The notes beneath the pieces were generated by a model. That model was not told the DNA's origin. It did no database searches and worked only from the letters and a program-made list of their open reading frames with translations. DNA of 42,506 nucleotides, from the NCBI GenBank assembly GCA_035656635.1, contig DASRSD010000004.1:1-42506 (forward strand), given 5' to 3'. Below, in pieces: positions 18,301 to 26,217 of this stretch. The position numbers and the translations under genes are program-made. Source of the stretch: Pirellulales bacterium (GTDB lineage: Bacteria > Planctomycetota > Planctomycetia > Pirellulales > JADZDJ01). Every line of letters starts with the position of its first letter. Position 1 is the first letter of the stretch.

Positions 18301-21300
18301 GCTATTACATGCTGACGGCCACTTCGTCTCCATCGCAAATTTCCACGACCGCTTTATTGGTCATCGACACCCTAGCGCCGGTGGTTACGGTCGTCACGCC
18401 GCAAATTACAAATCATTCCACGCCCACCATCACCGGCACGGTGAGCGATCCGGGAACAACCAGCAGCGGCTTTCGAGCGCCCGGACAAATCGTCTCCGAT
18501 GGAAATGGACTGGTAACGGTCAGCATTGTCGACTCCACCAATGTGACGGTCCAAACATTAACCGCCGTGCTGTCGCCAACTTCCAACGGTCCGAATTATT
18601 CGGCCATCCCCACTGCGGCATTGGCCGATGGCACTTACACGGTGCAGGTTGTGGCGCTGGACGATGCAGGAAATTCGAGCAACCAGGCCATCGGCACTCT
18701 GATTGTCGACATCGTTGCTCCGACGGTCACGGTGGACGGACTGGTAAACCCGGGCGATAAAATTTCGTTGGGCGGCAGCAATCGCACCCTCACCGGCACC
18801 GTGAACGATGCTGCTCCCTCCAGCGGAATTAGCGCTGTGACCGTGACGGTCGGCACGCAAACCTTTAACGCTACTGTGACGGGGAACACGTGGAGCGCCA
18901 CTTTGCCGCCATCGCTGGCCGATGGTGCCTACAGTGTGCAGGCAACCGCTGTCGACAACGCCACCAACAGCGGTTCGACGCAGGTCTTCACTGGCGGCCT
19001 GAACATCGATACCACCCCGCCCACAATAACATCCGTCGATACCACCGCCACGTCCAACTCGGCGTTCAATGCCGGCAAGTTAGTTACCATCAGCGTGACG
19101 TTTAGCGAAGTGGTAAATGTGACCGGCACGCCCCAATTAACGCTCAATGACGGCGCGGTGGTGAATTACGCCAGCGGCAGCGGCACCAGCACGTTAACTT
19201 TCACGTACACTGTGGCAGCGGGCCAAAACACGGCCGATTTGGATTACGCTTCCATCACGGCGCTGGCGCTCAATGGGGGCGCCATTCAAGACGCTGCCGG
19301 CAACAGCGCGAACTTGGCACTTTCGGCCCCCGATACCGGCGTCGATCAATTGGGTCCAAAGAATGTGGACATCGATACTGTCAACCCCACGGCAACGGTC
19401 GATTCGCCGGTCGTCACCAACGACAACACGCCGACACTCACCGGCACGGTCAGCGATCCGACGCCTTCCAGTGGCAATTTGAGTGTCAGCGTGGTGGTGG
19501 GAGGCCAAACACCTACGGCCAATGTATCCGGCGGCACGTGGTCGGTGAATGTGCCCACGAGCCTGCCGGACGGCACGTATACCGTAACTGCCACAGCCTC
19601 CGACGCTGCCGGAAACAACAGTTCGCAAAGCACCGGTTCGCTGACGGTCGATACGGTCGCTCCGACAGTAAGCGTCGATCTGCTCAACAGCGGCATTTCA
19701 ACGCCAGCTCTGACGGGCACCATCAACGATCCGTCTCCCTCAAGCGGCATCAAGAGTGCGATGACGGTGATCATTACCGGCGTGTCAGATACCAGCTTCG
19801 TGCCGCTGAATATTTCCGGAGTAGCCACGGCCACATCATGGACCGCGTCACTTCCTTCCGGCGTCACCTTGCCCGATGGCGTTTACACCATCACGGCCAC
19901 CGTTACTGACAACGCGAACAATGCAGGCACATCGACCAACGGAAATTCCGCATTGACGGTAGACACCAAAGTGCCGGAGGTGACTGTCGATTCGCCGGTG
20001 GTCACCAACGACACGACGCCCACCCTCAGCGGTACGGTAATCGAGCCGGTTAGCGGCGTGACCATTCCCAACGTCATAGTAACCATCACAGGCGCGGGAA
20101 CGGCGAATGCCGGATTTACCCAGCAACTTACGGCCAACATTTCTGGCACTGCGTGGAGTGTGGTGGTGCCGACCTCACTAGCCGATGGGTTTTACCATGT
20201 AACGGCCTCGGCGACCGATAGCGCCAATAAAACGGGCACAAGCGATGTTGGTTTATTAACCATCGATAGCGTGGATCCTGCAATCGCAATTACTAATTCG
20301 CCGCTATTGACCAACAGCAGCACTCCCATCATCGTGGGAACTTTCTCCGACGCGGCTCCCAGCAGCAGTATTCATGATGTGGCGGTAGCCATCTTCGATT
20401 CGCTTGGAAATTTTTTGGAATCGGTTACTGCCTCGGTTAACAATGGCACGGTTGCTTTCGGGGACGATGCGCACAGCATTAGCGGAGTCTGGTCGGCCAC
20501 CGCCACCACGCTGGCCGACGGTACTTATACAGTTGTTGCTACCGTCACGGATAACGCCGGCAACACCGATTCCTTTACCGGCCAAAGCATTTTAACGGTC
20601 GATACCACCGCGCCGACCATTACGTCGGTCGCCACCACTGCCGTGGCCAATTCGGCTTTCAATGCTGGAAAGCAAGTGATTATTACCGTCACATTCAGCG
20701 AAAACGTGACCGTCGCTGGCGCGCCGCAGCTGACCCTAAATGATGGAGCCGTAGCGAATTACACCAGCGGCAGCGGCACCAGCACGCTGACCTTCAGCTA
20801 CACCGTGGCGGCCGGACAGAATACAAGCGACCTCGACTACAGTTCCACGACGGCGCTTTCCCCCAACGGCGGAGCCGTTCAAGACGCGGCCCATAACAAC
20901 GCCAATCTCGCACTGGCCACTCCCGGAACCGGCACTGATTTGTTGGGTCCCAAAGACATTGATATCGACACGGTCAATCCGACAGTCACCATTGACAGCA
21001 CGCCAATTTTGTCCAACACCAACACGCCGATCATCACGGGAACCGTGAATGACGCGTCGCCTTCCAGCGGCATCGCCAACGTGACGCTCTTTGTTTTTAA
21101 TCACGGAAGCTCAACGCCGTTGCAAACCATTGCCGCCGTTGTTTCCGGGACCACGTGGAGTGCAACCCTCACCGCACTGGGCGACGGCACTTACGATTTG
21201 CAAGCCACGATTGCCGATAACGCCGAAAACACGGGCTCAACCGCGGTCATCGCCAATGGTTTAACCGTCGATACGAATCTGCCAACGGTCACTGCGGTCG

Positions 21301-24098
21301 CCACTACAGCCGCAACCAATTCGGCTTTCAATGCGGGAAAACAAGTAACTATTACCGTCACATTCAGCGAAAACGTGAATGTCACCGGCACGCCGCAGTT
21401 AACGCTGAATGACGGCGCGATCGTGAATTACGCCAGCGGCACCGGCACCAGCACGCTGACTTTCGTTTACACCGTGACTGCGGGACAGAATACCAGCGAC
21501 CTCGATTATAATTCCACGGCCGCGCTTTCCCTCAATGGCGGAACCATTCAAGACTCGGCCCATAACGACGCCACGCTCACGCTGTCGACGCCGGGTACTG
21601 GAATCGATTCGTTGGGTCCGAAAGATGTCCAAATCGACACAGTCAATCCGGCGGTCACCATCAGCGGTACGCCCATTGTTACGAACCTCAGCACAGCCAC
21701 GATTACAGGCACAGTGACCGATGCTTCCCCCTCGAGCGGAATCAGCGGCGTAACCGTCACCGTGAATAACCAGACGGTAAGTGCCCATGTCGTGGGCAGC
21801 ACCTGGACCGCGTTCGTGCCCAAACCGGCTGATGGAACCTATGATGTTACGGCCACTGCCACCGACGATGCCGGGAACAGCGGCACAGCGACCGTCACCG
21901 GCGGCTTAATCATCGATACGGTCAACCCCACGGTCACGGTAACGGGCGTGCCGATCATCACGAACGACAACACGCCGACGATTATGGGCACGGTGACCGA
22001 CGCTTCACCTTCCAGCGGCATCGCCAGCGTAACGGTGGTCGTTGGCGGCCAAACGCTGCAGGCTACCATTACGGGCAGCACCTGGTCAGCGACGCTCACC
22101 ACTATCGTCGACGGCACTTATGATATTGTGGCCACCGCCGTCGATAACGCAGGCAACAGCGGGCAAACGACCGCCACGGCCGGCTTGACCGTCGATACGG
22201 TAAATCCGACGGTGACAATTACAGGCACTCCGATTGTCACGAACGACGGCACGCCAACGATTAGCGGCACGGTGAATGACGCTTCCCCCTCTAGCGGCAT
22301 CGCCGGCGTAACGGTCGTCGTGGGCGGCCAAACGCTGCAGGCCACCATCACCGGCAACACCTGGTCGGTGACTGCCGCCGCGCTGACCAATGGCACTTTC
22401 GACATCACGGCCACCGCTACCGATAAGGCCGGGAACAACGGGCAGGCTGTCGCCGCTGCGGCCCTGACCGTCGATACAGCAAACCCAACGGTGACAATTA
22501 CGGGCACTCCGATTGTCACCAACGACAACACGCCGATGATCACCGGCACGGTGACCGATGCATCGCCGTCCAGCGGCATCACGGATGTGACGGTCTTAGT
22601 TGCCGGCCAAACATTGCACGCCACGATAACGGGTACCACCTGGTCTGTGACTCCGGCCACGGTGGCCGACGGCAAGTACGACATCACGGCCACTGCCACA
22701 GACGCAGCAGGCAATTCCGGCCAGACCACGGCGACCGGCGGACTGACCGTCGACACCCAAGCGCCTGTCGTGACAGTTAATCCACTTACCACCGGCGATT
22801 CTACGCCGACGTTGACCGGTACGATTAGCGATCCTGCGCCCAGCAGCGGAATTCAAAACTCCGTTACGGTGGTCATTACGGGAGCGGCGGGTTCTGGCTT
22901 CTCGCCGTTGACGATTACCGGCACGGCGACCGCCACCTCGTGGACGGCAACGGTTCCTCCGGGTTCGTCGTTGCCGGTGGGCACGTATTTTGTGGTCGCT
23001 ACGGTTACCGATAATGCCGGCAATCCGGGGAGCAGTTCAAGTTCTGAAACACCGAATTTAACCATCACGGTGGCAAACTCCTCACTCGCTGGCTTCGTCT
23101 ATCTCGATGCGGCAAACGATGGGCAGCGAATTTTGTCTTCCGGCGCTCCCCGCGTGGGAATTGGCGATATTACGTTGACTCTGCAAATGCAGCAAACTGA
23201 CGGCACGTTCCAAACAGTTGGCACGACGCTTTCCGGCGCCGACGGCTCCTATGGCTTCAGCAATTTGGCCGAGGGCACTTACCAAATTTTGGAGACGCCC
23301 CCCACGCAGTTTATTGATGGCGTGGAAACCGCCGGCAGCTTGGGGGGCACTCCCGGCACCGATAAAATCACCGGCATCAACGTGCAGGCCGATCAAAATG
23401 GCACGGAATACAATTTCAGCGAACGCGGCGTAATTATCAGCGATGTTTCCAAGCGGCTGTTCCTGGCTTCCACTCCCATTACCTCCGCGCTTGTCAACCA
23501 ATTTTTTACTTCGCCGGCGATCAGCCTGAATGGCAGTGCGGGAACCAACTTTTCGACCTCGTTCACGGCCGGGGGCAGCGCGGTGCCCATTGCCAACACC
23601 ACGGCGGCGACGATCACGCATTCCGATGGCGCAGGCTTAGATTTGTTGACGGTGACGATCACGAACCCGCAAGACGGCGCCAACGAAGCCCTTTCGGCCG
23701 ACCCGACGGTCTTGGGCTCCAACCCTGATATTACCGCCAGCTACAATAGCGCTACCAACACGTTGACGCTTTCGGGCGCCGCATCGGCAGCCGATTATCA
23801 AGCGGTGCTGCGGACAGTGAAGTATAACGACACCTCCGCGACGCCAAGCCCGGTGGAAAGAAACATTACGTTCGTCGTTTCCGATCCGCTCAACAGCAGC
23901 AATGTTGCCACAACCTCATTAACCATCCAGCCGGCATCAAGCACGGCGGTGAGCTCGGACTTGGCATTGCCATCGTTAGCGCTGCAATCTCAGGTGACGC
24001 CGTCGTCAACCGGCGGTAGCGGCAGCACCTCCAGCGAGCAAAGCGGGGCGCTCGTTGATAGTGCTCTGGAAACAGAAGACAACTGGCTCGCTTCTTAA
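15318..24098 (+). CDS. Giant LEPR-XLL protein with cohesin-like domain, Ig-like repeats and SdrD-like domain
   Basis: The product has 2926 residues. The order is: an Arg-rich N-terminus with an LEPR-XLL-like motif (FEYLESRALLT, about 40-50); a cohesin-like domain (about 51-208: YLLKAFVQDV, GWLDLSFNSSLISVNG, ending ISFAGGSITV); six consecutive 'A' Ig-like modules (VTGTPQLTLN, GSGTSTLTFNYTVAAGQN, DLDY, ALSLNGG); then three more A modules mixed with thirteen 'B' modules (TNDNTPTITGTVTDASPSSG, ADGTYDITATATDAAGN). An SdrD/Cna-B-like domain follows (about 2588-2705: LAGFVYLDAANDGQ, ADGSYGFSNLAEGTYQILE), then the planctomycete motif SKRLFLAST, a cadherin/VCBS-like domain, and an acidic tail (ALETEDNWLAS). 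A role as surface adhesin or scaffold is inferred. GGGGA precedes the ATG by about 9 bases. No transmembrane or PEP-CTERM anchor is seen. Confidence 0.93.
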   Translation: MAISRRLGRTYFVPSRRNRSRPRVRQGQRRRKAWHRPWFEYLESRALLTTVAVQFQYFNSGGTQQVSSLTAGQDYLLKAFVQDVRSSPAGVEEGWLDLSFNSSLISVNGAITHGADFNGGNASGTAAAGSLTDVGGDSTTDVPPAQPAASDLLFVVPIHASGSGGLTLTPTLSSVQTKQFTMFGLGSAGVAVPLSDISFAGGSITVNPAGPQVTAVSSTKASGTYSVGASIPITVTFTTPVTVTGTPQLTLNDTAVVNYSSGSGTSTLTFNYTVAAGQNASDLDYNSTSALSLNGGSIKDASTNNAILTLPATGSDGLAQDNLVIDTAGPTVSSVATTAAAGSYGVAAIIPITVKFNEPVTVTGTPQLTLNDGAVVNYSSGSGGSTLTFNYTVAAGQNTTDLDYASISALSLNGGTIKDSAANSAILSLPATGTDGLALDGILVDTTNPSISSVSTTALAGTYGVGASIPVTVTFSEPVLVTGTPQLALNAGGGAVASYTSGSGGSTLTFTYLVAAGQSTADLDYTSTSALSLNSGSIKDAVANNAVLTLPATNTDGLAQTHLVINTTSPAITSVSTTAVAGKYGVGASIPVTITFSEPVNVTGTPQLTLNDAAVVNYSSGSGGSTLTFNYTVAAGQNTSDLDYNSTSALSLNGGTIKDASSNNATLTLPATGTDGLAQVGIVIDTSSPTVSSVSTTTLAASTHPAGDSIPITVTFNEPVTVTGVPQLTLNAGSGAVASYTSGSGGSTLTFTYLVAAGQSTADLDYLSTSALGLNGGSITDTATNNAVLTLPATGTDGLATKNIVIAATVGPIVTQVSTSAPAGLYGATRVIPITVAFSTAVSVTGTPQLTLNDGAVVNYASGSGTNTLTFNYTVATGENTAHLDYASATALALNGGTIQDSSANPATLTLPGLGTTADGLFAANIAVNTMSSSTIYRSSHTPHIVGTVNEQGASQVSVEISGITDTNVDFTLNADVQGNNWSIDVPVGNSLADGYYMLTATSSPSQISTTALLVIDTLAPVVTVVTPQITNHSTPTITGTVSDPGTTSSGFRAPGQIVSDGNGLVTVSIVDSTNVTVQTLTAVLSPTSNGPNYSAIPTAALADGTYTVQVVALDDAGNSSNQAIGTLIVDIVAPTVTVDGLVNPGDKISLGGSNRTLTGTVNDAAPSSGISAVTVTVGTQTFNATVTGNTWSATLPPSLADGAYSVQATAVDNATNSGSTQVFTGGLNIDTTPPTITSVDTTATSNSAFNAGKLVTISVTFSEVVNVTGTPQLTLNDGAVVNYASGSGTSTLTFTYTVAAGQNTADLDYASITALALNGGAIQDAAGNSANLALSAPDTGVDQLGPKNVDIDTVNPTATVDSPVVTNDNTPTLTGTVSDPTPSSGNLSVSVVVGGQTPTANVSGGTWSVNVPTSLPDGTYTVTATASDAAGNNSSQSTGSLTVDTVAPTVSVDLLNSGISTPALTGTINDPSPSSGIKSAMTVIITGVSDTSFVPLNISGVATATSWTASLPSGVTLPDGVYTITATVTDNANNAGTSTNGNSALTVDTKVPEVTVDSPVVTNDTTPTLSGTVIEPVSGVTIPNVIVTITGAGTANAGFTQQLTANISGTAWSVVVPTSLADGFYHVTASATDSANKTGTSDVGLLTIDSVDPAIAITNSPLLTNSSTPIIVGTFSDAAPSSSIHDVAVAIFDSLGNFLESVTASVNNGTVAFGDDAHSISGVWSATATTLADGTYTVVATVTDNAGNTDSFTGQSILTVDTTAPTITSVATTAVANSAFNAGKQVIITVTFSENVTVAGAPQLTLNDGAVANYTSGSGTSTLTFSYTVAAGQNTSDLDYSSTTALSPNGGAVQDAAHNNANLALATPGTGTDLLGPKDIDIDTVNPTVTIDSTPILSNTNTPIITGTVNDASPSSGIANVTLFVFNHGSSTPLQTIAAVVSGTTWSATLTALGDGTYDLQATIADNAENTGSTAVIANGLTVDTNLPTVTAVATTAATNSAFNAGKQVTITVTFSENVNVTGTPQLTLNDGAIVNYASGTGTSTLTFVYTVTAGQNTSDLDYNSTAALSLNGGTIQDSAHNDATLTLSTPGTGIDSLGPKDVQIDTVNPAVTISGTPIVTNLSTATITGTVTDASPSSGISGVTVTVNNQTVSAHVVGSTWTAFVPKPADGTYDVTATATDDAGNSGTATVTGGLIIDTVNPTVTVTGVPIITNDNTPTIMGTVTDASPSSGIASVTVVVGGQTLQATITGSTWSATLTTIVDGTYDIVATAVDNAGNSGQTTATAGLTVDTVNPTVTITGTPIVTNDGTPTISGTVNDASPSSGIAGVTVVVGGQTLQATITGNTWSVTAAALTNGTFDITATATDKAGNNGQAVAAAALTVDTANPTVTITGTPIVTNDNTPMITGTVTDASPSSGITDVTVLVAGQTLHATITGTTWSVTPATVADGKYDITATATDAAGNSGQTTATGGLTVDTQAPVVTVNPLTTGDSTPTLTGTISDPAPSSGIQNSVTVVITGAAGSGFSPLTITGTATATSWTATVPPGSSLPVGTYFVVATVTDNAGNPGSSSSSETPNLTITVANSSLAGFVYLDAANDGQRILSSGAPRVGIGDITLTLQMQQTDGTFQTVGTTLSGADGSYGFSNLAEGTYQILETPPTQFIDGVETAGSLGGTPGTDKITGINVQADQNGTEYNFSERGVIISDVSKRLFLASTPITSALVNQFFTSPAISLNGSAGTNFSTSFTAGGSAVPIANTTAATITHSDGAGLDLLTVTITNPQDGANEALSADPTVLGSNPDITASYNSATNTLTLSGAASAADYQAVLRTVKYNDTSATPSPVERNITFVVSDPLNSSNVATTSLTIQPASSTAVSSDLALPSLALQSQVTPSSTGGSGSTSSEQSGALVDSALETEDNWLAS
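15942..18110 (+). repeat. Six tandem A-type Ig-like modules (about 120 codons each)
   Basis: In-frame units each contain an ITVTFxxPVxVTGTPQLTLN-type segment, a YxSGSGxSTLTF block and a DLDYxSxxALxLNGG block. Three further A units occur at about 19016-19383, 20611-20975 and 21279-21644. DNA identity between units is visibly high in the core, for example CCGGCACGCCGCAATTAACG recurs. Confidence 0.9.
21645..22760 (+). repeat. Four consecutive B-type Ig-like modules of exactly 279 bases
   Basis: Units start at 21645, 21924, 22203 and 22482, with the next module at 22761; the period is 279 bases (93 codons) each time. Each unit reads NPxVTxxGxPIxTN..TPxIxGTVxDASPSSGI....GGQTxxATITGxTWS...DGTYDITATATDxAGNxGQ. 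About nine less regular B units lie elsewhere between 18115 and 23082. Confidence 0.92.
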
Positions 24099-24143
24099 AT
24101 TGCGCCCTTAAATTACGCGATAGCAAAATCGCAGCGGCGGAAA

Positions 24144-25928
24144 TTAAAACCGATATTCGGCGCCCAAATTGAGGCCTTGCGCCCAGTAATCTGCGGTGAT
24201 GAAGCGGAACTCCGGCGGCGGGGAAATCGTCGTCGGCGGAGTCGGAACCGGAAACAGCGCAGAGTTCAGGTTGGTGTCGATTTGATCGCCGGGCCGCGCC
24301 ACGCCGCTCCAGAAGAGCAACGTATAGCCGGCCGTGAATCGCAAGTGGCAGGAGAAATCGTAGGCCAGCGTCGCGCCAATTTCCGGCACCATCGTAAAGC
24401 TGTTGCGCTCAAACTGTCCAATGTTCGAGCCCAGCGCCAGGAAGCCGCCGGAATTGGTCACAGGGGTTTGGGTCGGTTCGGTGATGGTTGTCGAGCCGCT
24501 GATGGCCACTTTCGATTGCGTGTTGCCCAACCCCAACTTCATAAGCAAGTTCAAGGAGTAGCGGCAGTGCTGCCATTGCGCGGCAATTCCCAAATCGGCG
24601 CCGTTGAAGGTGTTTAGAGTTCCGAAATTATCGAGCAGATCGAGTGTGGTTCCCACCGGCACAATGCCGTTGGGATCGATCGACGTATCTGCTTCAACCG
24701 CCCGAAGTGAATCGCGAAGCTGCAAAAATCGGTATCCAACCAGAAAATCAATTCGCTGTTGGCAATTTTGCAGCCAATTGGCGCGCATCAGCAACTCACC
24801 GCCTTGTAAGCCGGTAACGTCGGTCACGTCGATCGACCCCGTTTGAATGTTAGGAAAGGCAATTAGCCCGGAATCTTGCGCGCCCGTGGTGGTATTGAAA
24901 AACGGACGGGCCAAAATTGGATCGCCATCGCTGGAGGCGTGAAAACCCTCGGTATGCTGGTTTAGCCACAAATACGAAGCTTCAATTCCCACGCAGCGAT
25001 CGCACGAAAGCCAGTAATCTGCCGTGCCGTAGAAACCCGACCGCGCTTCGTTGTTGAAGCTGGTGTTGCCAAACAAAATGCTGGTGCCATCTTGGCCGAG
25101 CACGCCGGCGGCGGTGCGATCTGTTCCCGGCGGACTGGTCGTGACCAGCGGCGGCGTGTGATCTCCTTTGGCCCACCACAGCAAATACCCGCCACTAAAA
25201 TCGAAGCTGCAACCGTGATTCTGCCCGCAGCAATAATCGCCGCAACAACCGGAATCACAATCGTTGCAACCTGGGCTGGGCCAATCTGCCGGCGAACCAT
25301 ATCCTTCCGGCACCGGTAGGCCGCTGTTTGAATACTCGCCCGAACCGCCCGGATAAAAGTTTCCATTTTCGTGTGGGACCGGCATCGATTCCACACGCGC
25401 ACCCGGCGCAGGCATCGATTGCGCAGAGACAGCCGGCGCGGCGTTTACTTGCTCGGCGGCGGCCACGCGATAATTCGGCGTGTAGCTGGCTCGGTTAATG
25501 CCATTGTTGATGGTTGAGCGGTTATTGGGCGGCGCGTTGTAGTATGGCCCAGCGCGGTTGGCTGCTTGAGCCGGGGGTGCGTAGTATTGTGCAGGATAAG
25601 CCGCACGCTGCGGTTGCTGTTGGTGCGGCGGCATTCCGGACGCGCTGCCTGGCACTTGTTGGTAGGCTGGCAGTCGGTTTTGGGTTGTCGTACTTGGCGT
25701 GCTGCTGGAATTTGTGGTGGCGTTTGCATTGCCGGCGAAATTCGAGTTGCCGTTGGGATTGAAGTTTGGCAGTTGCTGGTATGCCGGGCCAACAGGATTC
25801 GATTGCGTTTGGGCCCACGAGTTTGGCAGCGCGGTGATCGATGCCGCGAGCATTGCGGCAGCCGTCAGTGCCCAGCGGCTGATTTCAGCACACTGATCAA
25901 TTTCAAATTTTGGCCGACGAAACCACAT
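24144..25928 (-). CDS. BBP7 family outer-membrane beta-barrel protein
   Basis: This is a 594-residue protein. The signal peptide ends near NSWAQ (about residue 40). A Gln/Asn/Pro/Tyr-rich linker follows, then a Cys cluster (CNDCDSGCCGDYCCGQNHGC, about 222-241), and a C-terminal barrel domain starting FSGGYLLWWAKGD and ending GLNLGAEYRF. The order signal, Cys-rich linker, barrel and terminal Phe fits the BBP7 barrel family of Planctomycetes, related to Lpg1974-like pore-forming outer-membrane proteins. ATG 25928 is chosen because AGGAGA lies about 8 bases upstream, inside the reading frame of an earlier ATG at 25946. The gene converges with the giant gene, with only 45 bases between stops. Its cargo is unknown. 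Confidence 0.88.
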   Translation of the reverse strand: MWFRRPKFEIDQCAEISRWALTAAAMLAASITALPNSWAQTQSNPVGPAYQQLPNFNPNGNSNFAGNANATTNSSSTPSTTTQNRLPAYQQVPGSASGMPPHQQQPQRAAYPAQYYAPPAQAANRAGPYYNAPPNNRSTINNGINRASYTPNYRVAAAEQVNAAPAVSAQSMPAPGARVESMPVPHENGNFYPGGSGEYSNSGLPVPEGYGSPADWPSPGCNDCDSGCCGDYCCGQNHGCSFDFSGGYLLWWAKGDHTPPLVTTSPPGTDRTAAGVLGQDGTSILFGNTSFNNEARSGFYGTADYWLSCDRCVGIEASYLWLNQHTEGFHASSDGDPILARPFFNTTTGAQDSGLIAFPNIQTGSIDVTDVTGLQGGELLMRANWLQNCQQRIDFLVGYRFLQLRDSLRAVEADTSIDPNGIVPVGTTLDLLDNFGTLNTFNGADLGIAAQWQHCRYSLNLLMKLGLGNTQSKVAISGSTTITEPTQTPVTNSGGFLALGSNIGQFERNSFTMVPEIGATLAYDFSCHLRFTAGYTLLFWSGVARPGDQIDTNLNSALFPVPTPPTTISPPPEFRFITADYWAQGLNLGAEYRF

Positions 25929-26217
25929 GGATTGGATCTCCTGCATTGCCCTGGCCCGAAACCACGAACTCCCGGGTCTTTCGAGCTACTTATCGGCAAA
26001 CTTTGCCAGGCCCTAAAGTTTTTCTAATCGGAATAGAAAGCTTGAATTGCCTATAATCCCAAAATTGAACTTTCTGGAGGACACCGATTGCTGGCAGCAG
26101 ATTTGCGCGATGCGTCGCTGCTAGCAGGCGTTGTTGATGAGCTTGGCGCTTAAGGAATTGCCCGACTGCATGGGAATCGCGAACAGTGCCGAACCTCATA
26201 CGCCAGATTTCAAAGGA
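25929..26217. other. Upstream region of the BBP7 gene
   Basis: There is no gene in these 289 bases. They hold a perfect 13-base palindrome (25995-26007) about 70 bases before the barrel gene's ATG. Possible minus-strand -10-like elements are weak. Confidence 0.4.
25995..26007. promoter_or_regulatory. Palindrome, possible operator of the BBP7 gene
   Basis: GGCAAA-C-TTTGCC is a perfect 6+1+6 palindrome located 67-79 bases upstream of the barrel gene start. Its symmetry fits a dimeric repressor site, but no cognate regulator is identifiable here. Confidence 0.3.

Noticed and set aside
15942-23082. Regularly spaced repeats that might be read as a CRISPR-like or satellite array
   Set aside because: Repeats are in frame, 279 to about 360 bases long, and encode recognisable Ig-like modules.
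24099-24143. Small GCGAT/ATCGC hairpin between the convergent giant and BBP7 genes
   Set aside because: The stem is only five bases with no T-run on either side; not enough for a terminator call.
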